From Pseudomonadota bacterium (GTDB lineage: Bacteria > Myxococcota_A > Polyangia > Polyangiales > Polyangiaceae): 54,869 bases of DNA. How positions within the stretch are numbered: position 1 is the first letter of the stretch; each line of letters starts with the position of its first letter. The stretch is from contig JAEYWK010000196.1 of the NCBI GenBank assembly GCA_023431345.1, forward strand, positions 1 to 54,869, given 5' to 3'. The position numbers and the translations under genes are program-made. This document shows positions 24,556 through 33,258 of this stretch, in pieces. The notes beneath the pieces were generated by a model, which was not told the origin of the DNA, searched no databases, and saw nothing but the letters and a program-made list of their open reading frames with translations.

Positions 24556-25065
24556 ATGGCAACCGAAGCGAAGCAATGGTGGCGCGACCCCAGCGTCGGC
24601 CTCGATGTGATCCGCATCTATTTGGGCGTCGGCTTGATGGTGCGCGGCGCGCTGTTCGTCAGTCGGCCCGAGGTGCTGATCGATTTCTTGAAGCACAGTA
24701 ACAGCTGGTTCATTCCGCTCGCGGTCTCGCAGTACGTGGTGGCGGCGCACCTGTGCGGTGGCATCTTGCTCGCGCTCGGCCTCGGTACGCGGCTCGCGGC
24801 GGCCGTGCAGATACCGCCGCTGCTCGGCGCGGTGCTGTTCGTCCATTTGCACGACGGCTTGCTCACCGCCGGTCAGTCGCTCGAGTTTGCGGCGCTGGTG
24901 CTGTCGATGCTCGGCGCCTTCACGGTGTTCGGCTCCGGCCGCCTATCGCTAGATTCGTGGCTCGCCAAGCGTCACGAGCAGACTCAGCTCGAGATCGGTG
25001 ACAGCCAGATGCCCCACCCCGATCCGGAGGCAGCCGAGCACGCGCACGCGCACGCTCACAGCTGA
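24556..25065 (+). CDS. DoxX-family membrane protein
   Basis: 169 residues with about four membrane segments (IRIYLGVGLMVRGALFV; QYVVAAHLCGGILLALGLG; PPLLGAVLFVHL; FAALVLSMLGAFTVFG), the DoxX layout. A charged C-terminal tail ends in a His/Ala run (EHAHAHAHS) that could bind metal. The ATG has a textbook Shine-Dalgarno, AAGGAGGT at 24545-24552. The 153-base upstream region holds GACA-GAAT-TGTC at 24481-24492 overlapping the palindrome TGTCGACA, a possible operator. DoxX proteins are linked to redox or thiol handling in membranes, but the role here is unknown. Confidence 0.78.
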   Translation: MATEAKQWWRDPSVGLDVIRIYLGVGLMVRGALFVSRPEVLIDFLKHSNSWFIPLAVSQYVVAAHLCGGILLALGLGTRLAAAVQIPPLLGAVLFVHLHDGLLTAGQSLEFAALVLSMLGAFTVFGSGRLSLDSWLAKRHEQTQLEIGDSQMPHPDPEAAEHAHAHAHS

Positions 25066-25132
25066 AGCTCGAGCAGCACCGGCGACCAGCCACGAACGCG
25101 CCGCTACCGCGAGACCTCTGCGCTGGCGGCGT

Positions 25133-26185
25133 TCACCCGCTGCGCGGCGTCCGCACGAGCTCGATGACGCGTTCGAAGGCTTCGGCGCGCCCGAGCTGCA
25201 GCAGGTGGCCGCCGTAGAAGGAGTGCAGGGGCGCGCGCAGGTGCGTGGCGAGGCGACGGGCGTGGGCGGCGGGGGTGACGCGATCCGCCTTCGCGGCGAT
25301 GACGAGGCAGCGCTCGGGGGGCACCAGCGCCGGGCGCGCGACGGGGCTCACCCGCCGGTAAATGCTCTCGAGTAAACGATGCTGCGCGTCTTGCTCCTCG
25401 GCGATGGAGCTCAGGGAGCCTTGCTCGCGCGCGAAGTCGGCCAGTGACGAGAGCGGGATGACGGGCACGAGGAAATCGAGCCGCGGCTCGACGGAAGCGA
25501 GCAGAGACGCGGTGTAGCCGCCGAGGCTCATGCCGATCGCGCCCACCCGCGGGTGGCCGTCGCGCAGCAGGAACTCGACCAGGCCTTGCAGATCGAAGAT
25601 GGCCTGCCGAAACCCTTCGACGTTGACGCGAGGGTCGCGACCCGGAAACTCGGGCACGGCGCCGCCACCGAGCCGCGCGCGCAGACCGTGAAAAGGCAGC
25701 GTGAAGAGCACCACGTCGAAGCCCGCCCGATCCAGCTGCGCGACGGGCCAGATGCGCTCCTCGATGGCGAAAGAGCCAGCCATGTAACCGTGCACCAAGA
25801 TCACCGCCGGCCGCCGCTTGTGCCGGGCGAAGCGCCGCGCGACCGCGAGCCCGTTCTCGCGCGACGACAGGTAACGCTCGGTCACCTCGGGGTCACGCAG
25901 GGCGAAGCGGCTCGTCCACGTGAGATCAGTAACGGCGCCGCCCTCGCCGAGCGAGCGCACGCGACGCTCGCCGGGGACGATCACGCCCGGGGCGTCGAAG
26001 AAGCCGTGCAGGGCCTCGTCTCTGAAGCGCGCGTCGAGGCGCTCGAGCAAGCGCAAGGTCTCGGCGTGGGCACGCTCGCGGCCGGGTGCGCTCCGGCTCG
26101 CGTGCGCGGTGACGGCTGCCGTTGCCACGAGGTCGACGGCGGCGGCCGCGCTACCGAGCATGCGCCGCGTGATCGAGCGGATCAT
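25133..26185 (-). CDS. Alpha/beta hydrolase
   Basis: 350 residues. The core has VILVHGYMAGS (oxyanion side), the nucleophile elbow GMSLGG (Ser), the acid in AAKADRVTP and the His in GGHLLQL, a complete Ser-Asp-His set. The N-terminus has a weakly hydrophobic stretch (LGSAAAAVDLVATAAV) that could be a membrane anchor. The start is the ATG at 26185, overlapping the stop of the next upstream gene by 4 bases; the much longer frame in this region is not coding. The layout with a long pre-core resembles ABHD18-like hydrolases. The substrate is unknown. Confidence 0.8.
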   Translation of the reverse strand: MIRSITRRMLGSAAAAVDLVATAAVTAHASRSAPGRERAHAETLRLLERLDARFRDEALHGFFDAPGVIVPGERRVRSLGEGGAVTDLTWTSRFALRDPEVTERYLSSRENGLAVARRFARHKRRPAVILVHGYMAGSFAIEERIWPVAQLDRAGFDVVLFTLPFHGLRARLGGGAVPEFPGRDPRVNVEGFRQAIFDLQGLVEFLLRDGHPRVGAIGMSLGGYTASLLASVEPRLDFLVPVIPLSSLADFAREQGSLSSIAEEQDAQHRLLESIYRRVSPVARPALVPPERCLVIAAKADRVTPAAHARRLATHLRAPLHSFYGGHLLQLGRAEAFERVIELVRTPRSG

Positions 26186-27087
26186 GGCGCTGAGCCTCGA
26201 GCCGCGAACACCTCGTCGGCGGAGAGCAACATCTCGATCGTGCCGGACTCGTTGAGCCAGCGCTGATCGTGCGGCCCCGGCGATACGCGCAGCGTGGACG
26301 TCTGGCCCTGCTTCTGCAAATGCTGGTGAAAGAGCTCGTTGACCCGGCGATACGAGTCGCTCGTCGAGGTGAGGATCTCTACTCGCCGCGCGCCCACTCG
26401 CGAGACCGCGGCCGCGACGCCTTGCGCGTAGCGAGCCGCCTGGTTCGGACCAAACGCGCCCTGCGCCGTACCGAGGCCTGCGAAATGCTCCGCGCTCCGC
26501 AAAAACACCTCGATCGCCAAGTACCCCCCCAGCGAAACGCCGGAGACCATGCAGCGCTTCGCGGGAAAGGTGAGGCCCGTGCGCTGCTCGACATCGGCCT
26601 TCAGCGAGCCGACGAGGAAGCTCGCGAAGCGCGCGATCGTCGCGTCCCCCCCGGTTTTGTAAGGGTTCGGGGTGAACGGGCAGAGCAAAACGGGACACTT
26701 GAAGGGCCGGGCCGAGAGCCGGCGGTTGATCGCGTCGAGCCGCCCGTCGCCGAAGTAATCTTGGGCTTTGAGGGTGCGCGCCACGGGCGGATGCATCAGC
26801 CGCGACACCGCGCTGAGCAAGCCGTAGCGCTCTGCGAACGCGCGCGCGCCGACCAGGGAATCGTGCGTCTCGCCGAGCCCGTGTAGCAGCACGAGCAGCT
26901 CCGGATCCTTCGGCAAGGCTTTGGGCACCGCGAGCAGCGCGCGCCCGAAAGCCGCGTCCGCGCCGACCTTGAAAATGCTCAGCTCCAGCTCGTCCGAGCT
27001 GAGCGGCTTGGCGGCGACGGCCGGCGCCGAGCGCCCCCAAGCCGCGCCGAGCGCGGCGCCCGCGGCCAGTAGCGCGCGGCGCTTCAT
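26182..27087 (-). CDS. Secreted esterase-like alpha/beta hydrolase
   Basis: 301 residues. The N-terminus MKRRALLAAGAALGAAWG carries a twin-arginine pair and an Ala-rich core ending at APAVAAK, which suggests Tat or Sec export. The catalytic features are LLVLLHGLGETHD, the nucleophile elbow GVSLGG and a late GPHDQRW that may hold the His, as in esterase D or feruloyl-esterase-like families. It is the middle gene of three, with 4-base overlaps to both neighbours, so all three are made from one mRNA. The two hydrolases are not obvious duplicates of each other. Confidence 0.75.
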   Translation of the reverse strand: MKRRALLAAGAALGAAWGRSAPAVAAKPLSSDELELSIFKVGADAAFGRALLAVPKALPKDPELLVLLHGLGETHDSLVGARAFAERYGLLSAVSRLMHPPVARTLKAQDYFGDGRLDAINRRLSARPFKCPVLLCPFTPNPYKTGGDATIARFASFLVGSLKADVEQRTGLTFPAKRCMVSGVSLGGYLAIEVFLRSAEHFAGLGTAQGAFGPNQAARYAQGVAAAVSRVGARRVEILTSTSDSYRRVNELFHQHLQKQGQTSTLRVSPGPHDQRWLNESGTIEMLLSADEVFAARGSAP

Positions 27088-27992
27088 ACGCGGCGGTTCC
27101 CGGGGTGAAGAACCATCAGCGCGAAGCCGATCGCGCTCACGAGCAGTCCCAGCCCCACTCGGCCGAGGCTCAGCTCGGTGCTCCCCACCTGGCCCCCCGC
27201 GTAGACGTCGATCAGCGTGTAGGCGTTGTAGACCAAGTGACACATGATGCTGGTGAGCACGCTATCGGTGTACAGGCGAGCGATGCCGAAGCCCAGCCCC
27301 AGTACGAACGTGCCGGCGGCCTGCGTGGGCTCGAGGTGGAACAGTCCAAACATGGCGCTGGGCACGAAGATCGCCAACCAGGTGCTGCGCCCCACGAACG
27401 CGCGCGTCAAAACGCCACGAAATAGCAGCTCTTCCACGACCGCGGGCACGAGCGCGGTGGCGATGATGATCGCGAGCAGCTCCGGCGCCGAGAGCCCCTT
27501 CGCGAGGGCGACCACCATCGTCTCGGCGTTCACGTCGCGCGGCAGGCTACGCCTCACGAGCTCCGCGAGCATGCCCGACAGCGGCGCGAGCCCGAACACG
27601 CAGAGCAGCGCGCCGGCCGAGTCGCGCAACGAAGGCGTGCCGAGCGGACACACCTCGTGGAGGAACACGCGGTGCCTACGCAAGAAGCGCCACAGCGCCA
27701 GCGCGAGCACCGCGTCCGTCGCCACCACCGAGATCGCGATCCAAATCGAGCTCGTGACCAGCGGCGAGGCCTTCGGGTCGGAGAGGAGCTGGACGGCGCG
27801 CTCGACGCTGAGCCCGGTTTGCAGGGCCACCAAGGCGGCGGCAGCGCTCACGGCCATGCCCGCCCCCACCACGAGCACCATGGTGAAGAGCCAGAGCAAT
27901 ACAGCTTGCAGCGGTGATGGAATCCGCCGTGGCGGCGCCGAGGGCCGTAGAGACCAACGTCGCGCCGCCGTGGAGACCGCCATGCCGATCAC
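27084..27992 (-). CDS. CPBP (CAAX-like) intramembrane metalloprotease
   Basis: 302 residues with six to eight membrane segments. The CPBP motifs are present: EELLFRG near residue 185, FGLFHLEPTQAA near 215, and CHLVYNA near 250. These place the two Glu/His metal-binding pairs. The family includes Rce1-like proteases and bacteriocin-immunity proteins. The chosen start is GTG at 27992; an ATG at 27983 is equally likely. It leads a three-gene set with the two hydrolases. It is divergent from the lipoprotein gene at 28105, with a 112-base shared promoter region. Confidence 0.85.
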   Translation of the reverse strand: MIGMAVSTAARRWSLRPSAPPRRIPSPLQAVLLWLFTMVLVVGAGMAVSAAAALVALQTGLSVERAVQLLSDPKASPLVTSSIWIAISVVATDAVLALALWRFLRRHRVFLHEVCPLGTPSLRDSAGALLCVFGLAPLSGMLAELVRRSLPRDVNAETMVVALAKGLSAPELLAIIIATALVPAVVEELLFRGVLTRAFVGRSTWLAIFVPSAMFGLFHLEPTQAAGTFVLGLGFGIARLYTDSVLTSIMCHLVYNAYTLIDVYAGGQVGSTELSLGRVGLGLLVSAIGFALMVLHPGNRRV

Positions 27993-28104
27993 GGTCCCAG
28001 CCTACCCCATCCCAGCGGGTCAAAAAGGCGCTGATAGCGCGCCGAGCGAGAGGGTTGCGGGAAGCTGACCAAAACGCTTTTCGCGGTGTATCGTCCAACC
28101 GCCC

Positions 28105-28890
28105 ATGAGAAAGCTTATTGCCCTAGGTTTGTTGACGCTGACGCTCCCCCTCGGCTGTAGCAGCGAGGACGACACGCCCGACCCGCTCGCCAAGCGCGAC
28201 GGCTTCTGTGAGGCGTGGGCCAAGAGCGCGTGCCAGCAGACGGTGGTGGACGCCTGTGACTCGCGCAGCGTCGACGACTGCATCGAGGCGCAGAGCGAGT
28301 ACTGCTTGGGGCTGATCCCCGAGGTTTACGGCTCGAAGCACGCCAAGGAGTGCTTGGCGGCCGTGAAGGCAGCCTACAAAGATGCAGACCTGACCTCCGA
28401 CGAGCTTCAGATCGTGCTCAAGCTCGGGGCGCCGTGCCACCAGCTCTCCCAAGGCATCGCCGACGAAGGTGACACCTGCGAGCGCGCGGACGATTGCAAC
28501 ACTTCCGCAGGCTTCACCTGCGTGACCAAGCTCGGCGCCGCCCAGGGCTCTTGCGAGAAGCCGACGGAAATCCCGGCGGGCGACGATTGCAGCGGCGACG
28601 CCGACGTCTGCGCCGAAGGCTACTACTGTAACGGCGACAACTGCGTCACCCGCAAGGCGACGGGCAAAGCCTGCGACGGCGACTATCAGTGCAAGGTTAC
28701 AGACCGCTGCGTGTTCGAGGAGGAGGGCGAGCCCGGCGTGTGCACCGCGCGCGTGGCCCTGAACGACCCCTGCACCGCCGACGACGATTGCCAATCCCAC
28801 CTGTGCGTGATCGAATCGGGGGCAACCGAGGGCGAATGCGCATCGAGAATCCGACTGTCACGAAGCGAACCGCTGTGCGATCACCTGTAG
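28105..28890 (+). CDS. Cys-rich lipoprotein (Dickkopf-like repeats)
   Basis: 261 residues with signal peptide MRKLIALGLLTLTLPLGC, Cys18 being the lipobox residue. The mature part has about 24 cysteines arranged in short disulfide modules (DTCERADDCN, GKACDGDYQCK, DPCTADDDCQS), a style common in myxobacterial surface proteins. The last residues after GECAS look less conserved. The stop lies 55 bases inside the next gene if that gene starts at 28836. It is probably anchored in the outer membrane. No enzyme signature is visible. Confidence 0.8.
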   Translation: MRKLIALGLLTLTLPLGCSSEDDTPDPLAKRDGFCEAWAKSACQQTVVDACDSRSVDDCIEAQSEYCLGLIPEVYGSKHAKECLAAVKAAYKDADLTSDELQIVLKLGAPCHQLSQGIADEGDTCERADDCNTSAGFTCVTKLGAAQGSCEKPTEIPAGDDCSGDADVCAEGYYCNGDNCVTRKATGKACDGDYQCKVTDRCVFEEEGEPGVCTARVALNDPCTADDDCQSHLCVIESGATEGECASRIRLSRSEPLCDHL

Positions 28891-29627
28891 TCGCGCTCTT
28901 GGCGCTGCTCCTCGCCGCGCTCGGCTGCGAGGACGCTCCGAAAAAGAACCCCTTCGATCCGCCGAAGGACGCGGCGATCCCGGCGCCGCCGGCCAGCGCC
29001 ATCCCCAAGGTCGACGCGGCGCCGATTTTCGAGATCGACACGATCAGCGTCAAGGTCGGCTCCGAGCGCGCGCTGCTCCACAACCCGGAGGGGCGCGCGC
29101 AGCTGACCCAGCTGCTGACCGACGCCAAGCGCTGGATCGAAGGCAAAGAGCTGCGCCTCATCGTCGATCGCAAGGCGAAGGTGCCGTGGGTCGCGACTTA
29201 CCTCGAGGAGCTGGGCAAGCTCGGTCCATCGAAAATTACGATTCGTACCGAGACGCGCAAAGACTTCCGTGAAGAGCAAGTGTTCACGCCCGAGGCCAAG
29301 ACGCAGGCGCCCCCGTGCTCGGTCGTCGGCATGGTCACGAGCGACTACGGGACCGCGGTTTGGAAGCTGTCGGGCGGAGTCGCGAGCAAGCGCACCAAGG
29401 GCATGGCGGGCCCTGACTTGTCGATGACGGGTGAAACCATCGAGCGCATCGCCAAGGGCTGCAAAGAGTCGAGCACGTTCTTCGTGCAGGTCGCAGACGG
29501 CATCGAGTGGGGCTTGGCCTTCGATCTGGCCGCCTCCAGCCACGTGCTGGAGCACGCCAAGTTCTCGGACAACGTGCTGCTCGGCGAGATCCCGGTGCCG
29601 GGGCACAAGGTAACGCTCAAGCGCTGA
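28836..29627 (+). CDS. Lipoprotein of unknown function
   Basis: 263 residues if the ATG at 28836 is used; a GTG at 28875 would give the more usual signal peptide VRSPVVALLALLLAALGC and reduce the overlap with the previous gene to 16 bases. The lipobox is LAALGC. The mature protein is hydrophilic, with a Pro/Lys linker (about 30-60) and a conserved-looking ELRLIVDRKAKVPWVATYLE segment reminiscent of the ExbD/TolR periplasmic fold. Two cysteines (PPCSVVG, KGCKESS) may pair. I do not recognise the family. The gene is convergent with nhaR, their ends overlapping by 11 bases. Confidence 0.7.
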   Translation: MRIENPTVTKRTAVRSPVVALLALLLAALGCEDAPKKNPFDPPKDAAIPAPPASAIPKVDAAPIFEIDTISVKVGSERALLHNPEGRAQLTQLLTDAKRWIEGKELRLIVDRKAKVPWVATYLEELGKLGPSKITIRTETRKDFREEQVFTPEAKTQAPPCSVVGMVTSDYGTAVWKLSGGVASKRTKGMAGPDLSMTGETIERIAKGCKESSTFFVQVADGIEWGLAFDLAASSHVLEHAKFSDNVLLGEIPVPGHKVTLKR

Positions 29628-30510
29628 GCAGGCGGCGCGCGGCCTGCGAGATGGCGAGCACGCCTGGGTGCGCCAGGCGACGCTCGCCGCTGATGGCGTA
29701 GTAGCGCTCGCGCAGCTGCTTGGCGCGGCCGATCACCGCGACCCCGTACTGCTTCTTGATCTCGCGCTCGATCACCGTCGGTCCGGCGAAGATGCCGGCG
29801 CCCGCCTGCCCGAACGACATCAAGAGCGCGCTATCGGCGAACTCGGCCGCGAACGTGGGGTGCACGCCCACGTCTTCGAAGTAAGTGTCGAGCGAGCGAC
29901 GCAGCACGGTTTGCTCTTCGGGGTACAGGAAGCGCTCGCCGTCGAGCGACTTGGGGAAGCCGCGCCCCAAGCGCTGCGCGTGCTCCTTGAGCGAGAAGAA
30001 GCTGACCGAGCTGTCACCGAGCAGGTGGTTGAAGGCGCGCACCCCCACGTGCGCCCCGACGGGTGAGTCGCTCAGCACGAGATCGATCTCGTGGATCGAC
30101 AAGCCCGCCAGCAGCTGCTCGATGTGATCTTCACGGCACACCAGCTCGAGGCCGAGCTTGAGGGCGGGCTCGAGCAAGCGATAGACGATGAGCTTGGGCA
30201 GTACGTCAGCCACGCCGACGACCAAGCGGCGCGGGCGCCCTTCGCCCTGGGTCTTGGCCGCGTCCATCAGCTCGCGGCCGAGCGAGAAGATTTCGTCTGC
30301 GTAGCCGTAGATGGTGCGCCCGAAATCGGTGAGCACGAGGGAGCGGCCCTTGCGCTCGAACAGCGGACTGCCGAGCAGCTCCTCGAGGCGCTTGATCTGT
30401 TCGCTGACGGTGGGCTGGGCGAGCCTCAATTTCTTGGCTGCACGCGTCACGCCGCCTTCGCGAGCCGCAGTCCAGAAATAAAGGAGGTGGTGATAGTTCA
30501 GCCAATCCAC
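29617..30510 (-). CDS. nhaR: LysR-family regulator, NhaR-like
   Basis: 297 residues. The N-terminal winged helix starts with DWLNYHHLLYFWTAAREGGV and ends with LVLTDFGRTIYGYADEIFSL, nearly the textbook NhaR opening, followed by a LysR effector domain. In E. coli NhaR senses Na+ and activates nhaA, osmC and pga genes. Here it is divergent from the terC-like gene with an 80-140 base gap. No antiporter gene is near. The divergent arrangement typical of LysR regulators makes that gene the most likely target. Confidence 0.88.
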   Translation of the reverse strand: MDWLNYHHLLYFWTAAREGGVTRAAKKLRLAQPTVSEQIKRLEELLGSPLFERKGRSLVLTDFGRTIYGYADEIFSLGRELMDAAKTQGEGRPRRLVVGVADVLPKLIVYRLLEPALKLGLELVCREDHIEQLLAGLSIHEIDLVLSDSPVGAHVGVRAFNHLLGDSSVSFFSLKEHAQRLGRGFPKSLDGERFLYPEEQTVLRRSLDTYFEDVGVHPTFAAEFADSALLMSFGQAGAGIFAGPTVIEREIKKQYGVAVIGRAKQLRERYYAISGERRLAHPGVLAISQAARRLLSA

Positions 30511-30650
30511 GAAGAAATCATGTGGTTAGCGGCGATGGGTCGTCAAGCCACAGAATAGGTTAAACCGATACGGCGCATCCCATCTATCTATTGGAACGAA
30601 GTGAGCCACTTGCCCAGAGTGCTGCTCCGTTCTCGGAAACGAGGGAATTC
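30511..30650. promoter_or_regulatory. Divergent control region between nhaR and terC-like gene
   Basis: This stretch is less GC-rich than its surroundings. It contains an imperfect palindrome, GGTT-A-AACC at 30558-30566, near ATAGGTTAAACCGATA, a plausible LysR site or -10 region. No yybP-ykoY-like manganese riboswitch, which precedes E. coli alx, could be recognised. Confidence 0.35.
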
Positions 30651-31646
30651 GTGCACTCTGTCGGCAGCCCATTACATTGGATCGGTTTCCTCGTCTTCGT
30701 GCTGGCGATGCTCGCGCTCGACTTGGGTGTTTTTCACCGTCAGGCGCACGTCGTCAAAGTCAAAGAGGCCTTGGCGTGGAGCCTGGTGTGGGTGGCGCTG
30801 GCGGCCGTGTTCGGCGTCGTCGTCTACTACGCGTTCGGCAGTGAGCGCGCGCTCGAGTTCGCGGCCGGCTACGTGATCGAGAAGGCGCTCTCGGTCGACA
30901 ACTTGTTCGTGTTCGTGGTGGTGTTCGGCGCCTTCAAGGTGCCGCAGATCGCGCAGCACCGGGTGTTGTTCTGGGGCGTGCTCGGCGCGCTCGTCATGCG
31001 CGCGCTGTTCATCGCCGCGGGCAGCGTGCTGCTCGAGCGCTTCCACTGGCTGATCTACTTGTTCGGCGCGTTCCTGCTGTTCACGGCTTTCAAGCTGGCG
31101 CGGGAGCAGGGCAAGGGCGAAGACGAGCCTGACTCCCCGCTCGACGGCAAGACTTACAAGCTGATCTCGCGCTTCGTCCCGACGAGCAAGGACCTCGACG
31201 GTGAGCGCTTCTTCACGCGCGTGAACGGCCGCCGACTCGCCACGCCGCTGTTCGTGGTCCTGGTGCTGGTGGAGATCACCGACCTCATCTTCGCGGTCGA
31301 CTCGATTCCAGCCGTGTTCGCGGTGACGACCGACCCGTTCATCGTGTTCACCTCGAACGTGTTCGCGATCTTGGGTCTGCGCTCGCTCTACTTCGTGCTG
31401 GCCGACTTCGTGCACCGCTTCCACTACTTGAAGCCGGCGCTGGCGATCGTGCTCGGCTTCGTGGGCGTGAAGATGCTCTTGATGGGCGTCTACAAGATCC
31501 CGATTTTGATCTCGCTCGGCGTGATCTGCGCGACGCTCCTGGGCGCGATCGTGCTCTCGATCCGGCGTGAAAAGCGCCTGGCGCGCGAAGCGGCGGCGCT
31601 CGAGAGCGCTCGCCCTCCCGAGCGCGCTCCCGCCGGCTCGTCGTGA
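30651..31646 (+). CDS. TerC/Alx-family integral membrane protein
   Basis: 331 residues from the GTG at 30651, which follows GAGGG by 5 bases; a TTG at 30591 would add 20 residues. There are about eight to nine membrane segments. The family motifs are present: FAAGYVIEKALSVDNLFVFV with its Asp/Asn, and EITDLIFAVDSIPAVFAVT with paired acidic residues in the membrane, plus FTSNVFAILGLRSLYF. TerC/Alx proteins handle Mn2+ and other metals, or tellurite resistance. The charged tail is RREKRLAREAAALE. It is divergent from nhaR. Confidence 0.9.
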   Translation: MHSVGSPLHWIGFLVFVLAMLALDLGVFHRQAHVVKVKEALAWSLVWVALAAVFGVVVYYAFGSERALEFAAGYVIEKALSVDNLFVFVVVFGAFKVPQIAQHRVLFWGVLGALVMRALFIAAGSVLLERFHWLIYLFGAFLLFTAFKLAREQGKGEDEPDSPLDGKTYKLISRFVPTSKDLDGERFFTRVNGRRLATPLFVVLVLVEITDLIFAVDSIPAVFAVTTDPFIVFTSNVFAILGLRSLYFVLADFVHRFHYLKPALAIVLGFVGVKMLLMGVYKIPILISLGVICATLLGAIVLSIRREKRLAREAAALESARPPERAPAGSS

Positions 31647-31658
31647 AGCCGCCAGCGT

Positions 31659-32543
31659 TCAAACGCGCAGCACCAGGATCTCTCTGAGGCCTCGTTTACC
31701 GCACAGCGGCAGCGCCAGAACAATCTCCGTGCCGGCCGCGGTCTCGAGCGCTCGGATCGCTGGTCGCTGCTCGGCGAGCACCGACTGCGCCAGCGCCCGG
31801 CCGGGCGCGTCAGGCGAAGACTGACCGCGCGTCGAGGTGAGGCCGCTCCAGTCGAACACGGTGGCGGCCCCCAGCTCGCCCGCGTGCGGATGATAGAGCT
31901 CGACGCTGGCGATGAACGACTGCAGCTCCGAGGCGAAGCAAGTCACCACTTGCACGAGCTGGCGGTGGCGATGGATGGGCAACCCGACACCGAACCTGAG
32001 CCCGCACAGCGCCGCGAGCCCAGCGCGCACGAACGCGTTCGAGCTCCGTACGTCTTCCAGCACGTGAGTTTCGCCGGCGAGCCAAGTGAGCCCAGGCAGC
32101 CCCGTGCCGCGTTGAAACTGGATGAACGGGCTCAGCCGCTCGAACTCGCCGCAGTGAACGTAGTAGCCCCACCCGTGCTTGAGCACGTTCAGCTCGTCGA
32201 TCACGTCCCAGATTTCGAGGCAGCCCGGCGCGTCGCTGCGGCTGCCGAGCAGCAGCGTGAGCACCGCCATCAGCCGATCGCCGTCGAAGAGCGGCAGGCC
32301 GAGCGCGGCGTCGACCTTGGCCTGTGCGTCGGCCGGCACGAAGCCGCTCGGCAGGTCTCGCCAGAGCAGCGCGCGGCCGCCGGCCCAGACCGCGCCCGGT
32401 AGCCCCTCGCCGTATTGAAAGCGGAGCCGAGCGCGCTCGCTCGTGAGGACAGAGCGGCGGTGGGCCGCGGAGTCGAAGCCGAGCACCTCGCCTTGGGGAA
32501 CCCAGAGCTCGGCGCCTTGAATGAGGGACTTGTCGCGAGCCAT
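31659..32543 (-). CDS. Double GAF-like domain protein
   Basis: 294 residues with two similar halves. The first has GEGLPGAVWAGGRALLWRDL near 45 and GLPLFDGDRLMAVLTLLLGS near 82; the second has GTGLPGLTWLAGETHVLEDV near 145 and GVGLPIHRHRQLVQVVTCFA near 185. The G-x-GLPG-x-W and VLxLxxxS-like pattern is that of GAF sensor domains. No kinase, cyclase or DNA-binding output is attached, so it would sense a ligand and act through a partner, or be a free regulator. It is convergent with the terC-like gene. Confidence 0.68.
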   Translation of the reverse strand: MARDKSLIQGAELWVPQGEVLGFDSAAHRRSVLTSERARLRFQYGEGLPGAVWAGGRALLWRDLPSGFVPADAQAKVDAALGLPLFDGDRLMAVLTLLLGSRSDAPGCLEIWDVIDELNVLKHGWGYYVHCGEFERLSPFIQFQRGTGLPGLTWLAGETHVLEDVRSSNAFVRAGLAALCGLRFGVGLPIHRHRQLVQVVTCFASELQSFIASVELYHPHAGELGAATVFDWSGLTSTRGQSSPDAPGRALAQSVLAEQRPAIRALETAAGTEIVLALPLCGKRGLREILVLRV

Positions 32544-32654
32544 CGCAGCGAACGTTTCGGCAGAGTCGACGCTGCCCGACCTTTTGAGTCGGGACGGCTA
32601 CACGCTGGTTGCGTGAGGCGCCGCGCTCAGCCCGCGGCACGCGTCCGTGGCATA

Positions 32655-33251
32655 GTGGCGCGCGTGCTCGTTCGTAGCTCCGTCCCTGCCCGAGTCGAGC
32701 TTTCCACCGACGCTGCGGGCTCGTTCCGCTTCGCGCTCGTGGCCGACACTCACTCCAAACCGCACCCCGCCACCCCGGAGCGCCTACGCGAGCTGTCACC
32801 GAACGTCATCTTGCATGCCGGCGACATCGGCGATCTGAGCGTTTTGAGTCAGCTGGCTGAAGTCGCGCCCGTGCACGCGGTGCGAGGCAACATCGACGCG
32901 CAGGTGCGCGAGGTGCCCGAGACGCTGCTCGTCGAGCTGCGGCACGAGCGGGTGCTGAAGCTGCGCGTGCTGCTGACTCACATCGCCGTGTACGGCCCGA
33001 AGCTGCGCGCGGAGGTGGCGCGGCTGGCCAGGAGCGAACGCGCGGGGCTGGTCGTGTGCGGGCACTCGCACGTGCCGTTCATCGGCCGCGATCGCGGCAT
33101 CGGCATCTTCAATCCAGGGTCGATCGGCCCCAAGCGCTTGCAGCTGCCGATCGTGCTCGGCGTGCTCGACGTGCGAGGCTCGCAAGCCAGCATGCGTCAC
33201 ATCGACTGCGAGACCGGCGAAGACTGGCTACCTCCGCCGCGGCCTCGCTGA
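32655..33251 (+). CDS. YfcE/MJ0936-type metallophosphodiesterase
   Basis: 198 residues. The metal-binding set is complete: ALVADTHSKP (D-x-H), LHAGDIGDL (GDxxD), VRGNIDAQ (GN-x-D), LLTHIAVYG, and VCGHSHVP (GHSH). This is the YfcE-like calcineurin-type phosphodiesterase family, cytoplasmic and manganese-dependent. Start choice between GTG at 32655 and GTG at 32664 is open; neither has a strong ribosome binding site. It is convergent with the kinase gene, with a 7-base gap, and divergent from the GAF gene. Confidence 0.85.
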   Translation: MARVLVRSSVPARVELSTDAAGSFRFALVADTHSKPHPATPERLRELSPNVILHAGDIGDLSVLSQLAEVAPVHAVRGNIDAQVREVPETLLVELRHERVLKLRVLLTHIAVYGPKLRAEVARLARSERAGLVVCGHSHVPFIGRDRGIGIFNPGSIGPKRLQLPIVLGVLDVRGSQASMRHIDCETGEDWLPPPRPR

Positions 33252-33258
33252 GGCTTCG

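Noticed and set aside
26186..27040. Upstream extension of the alpha/beta hydrolase to 635 residues
   Set aside because: The extension would run through the esterase gene. The ATG at 26185 with a 4-base overlap is the better start.
30511..30650. Manganese (yybP-ykoY) riboswitch before the terC-like gene
   Set aside because: The expected paired loops and conserved core are not visible, and the stretch is short.
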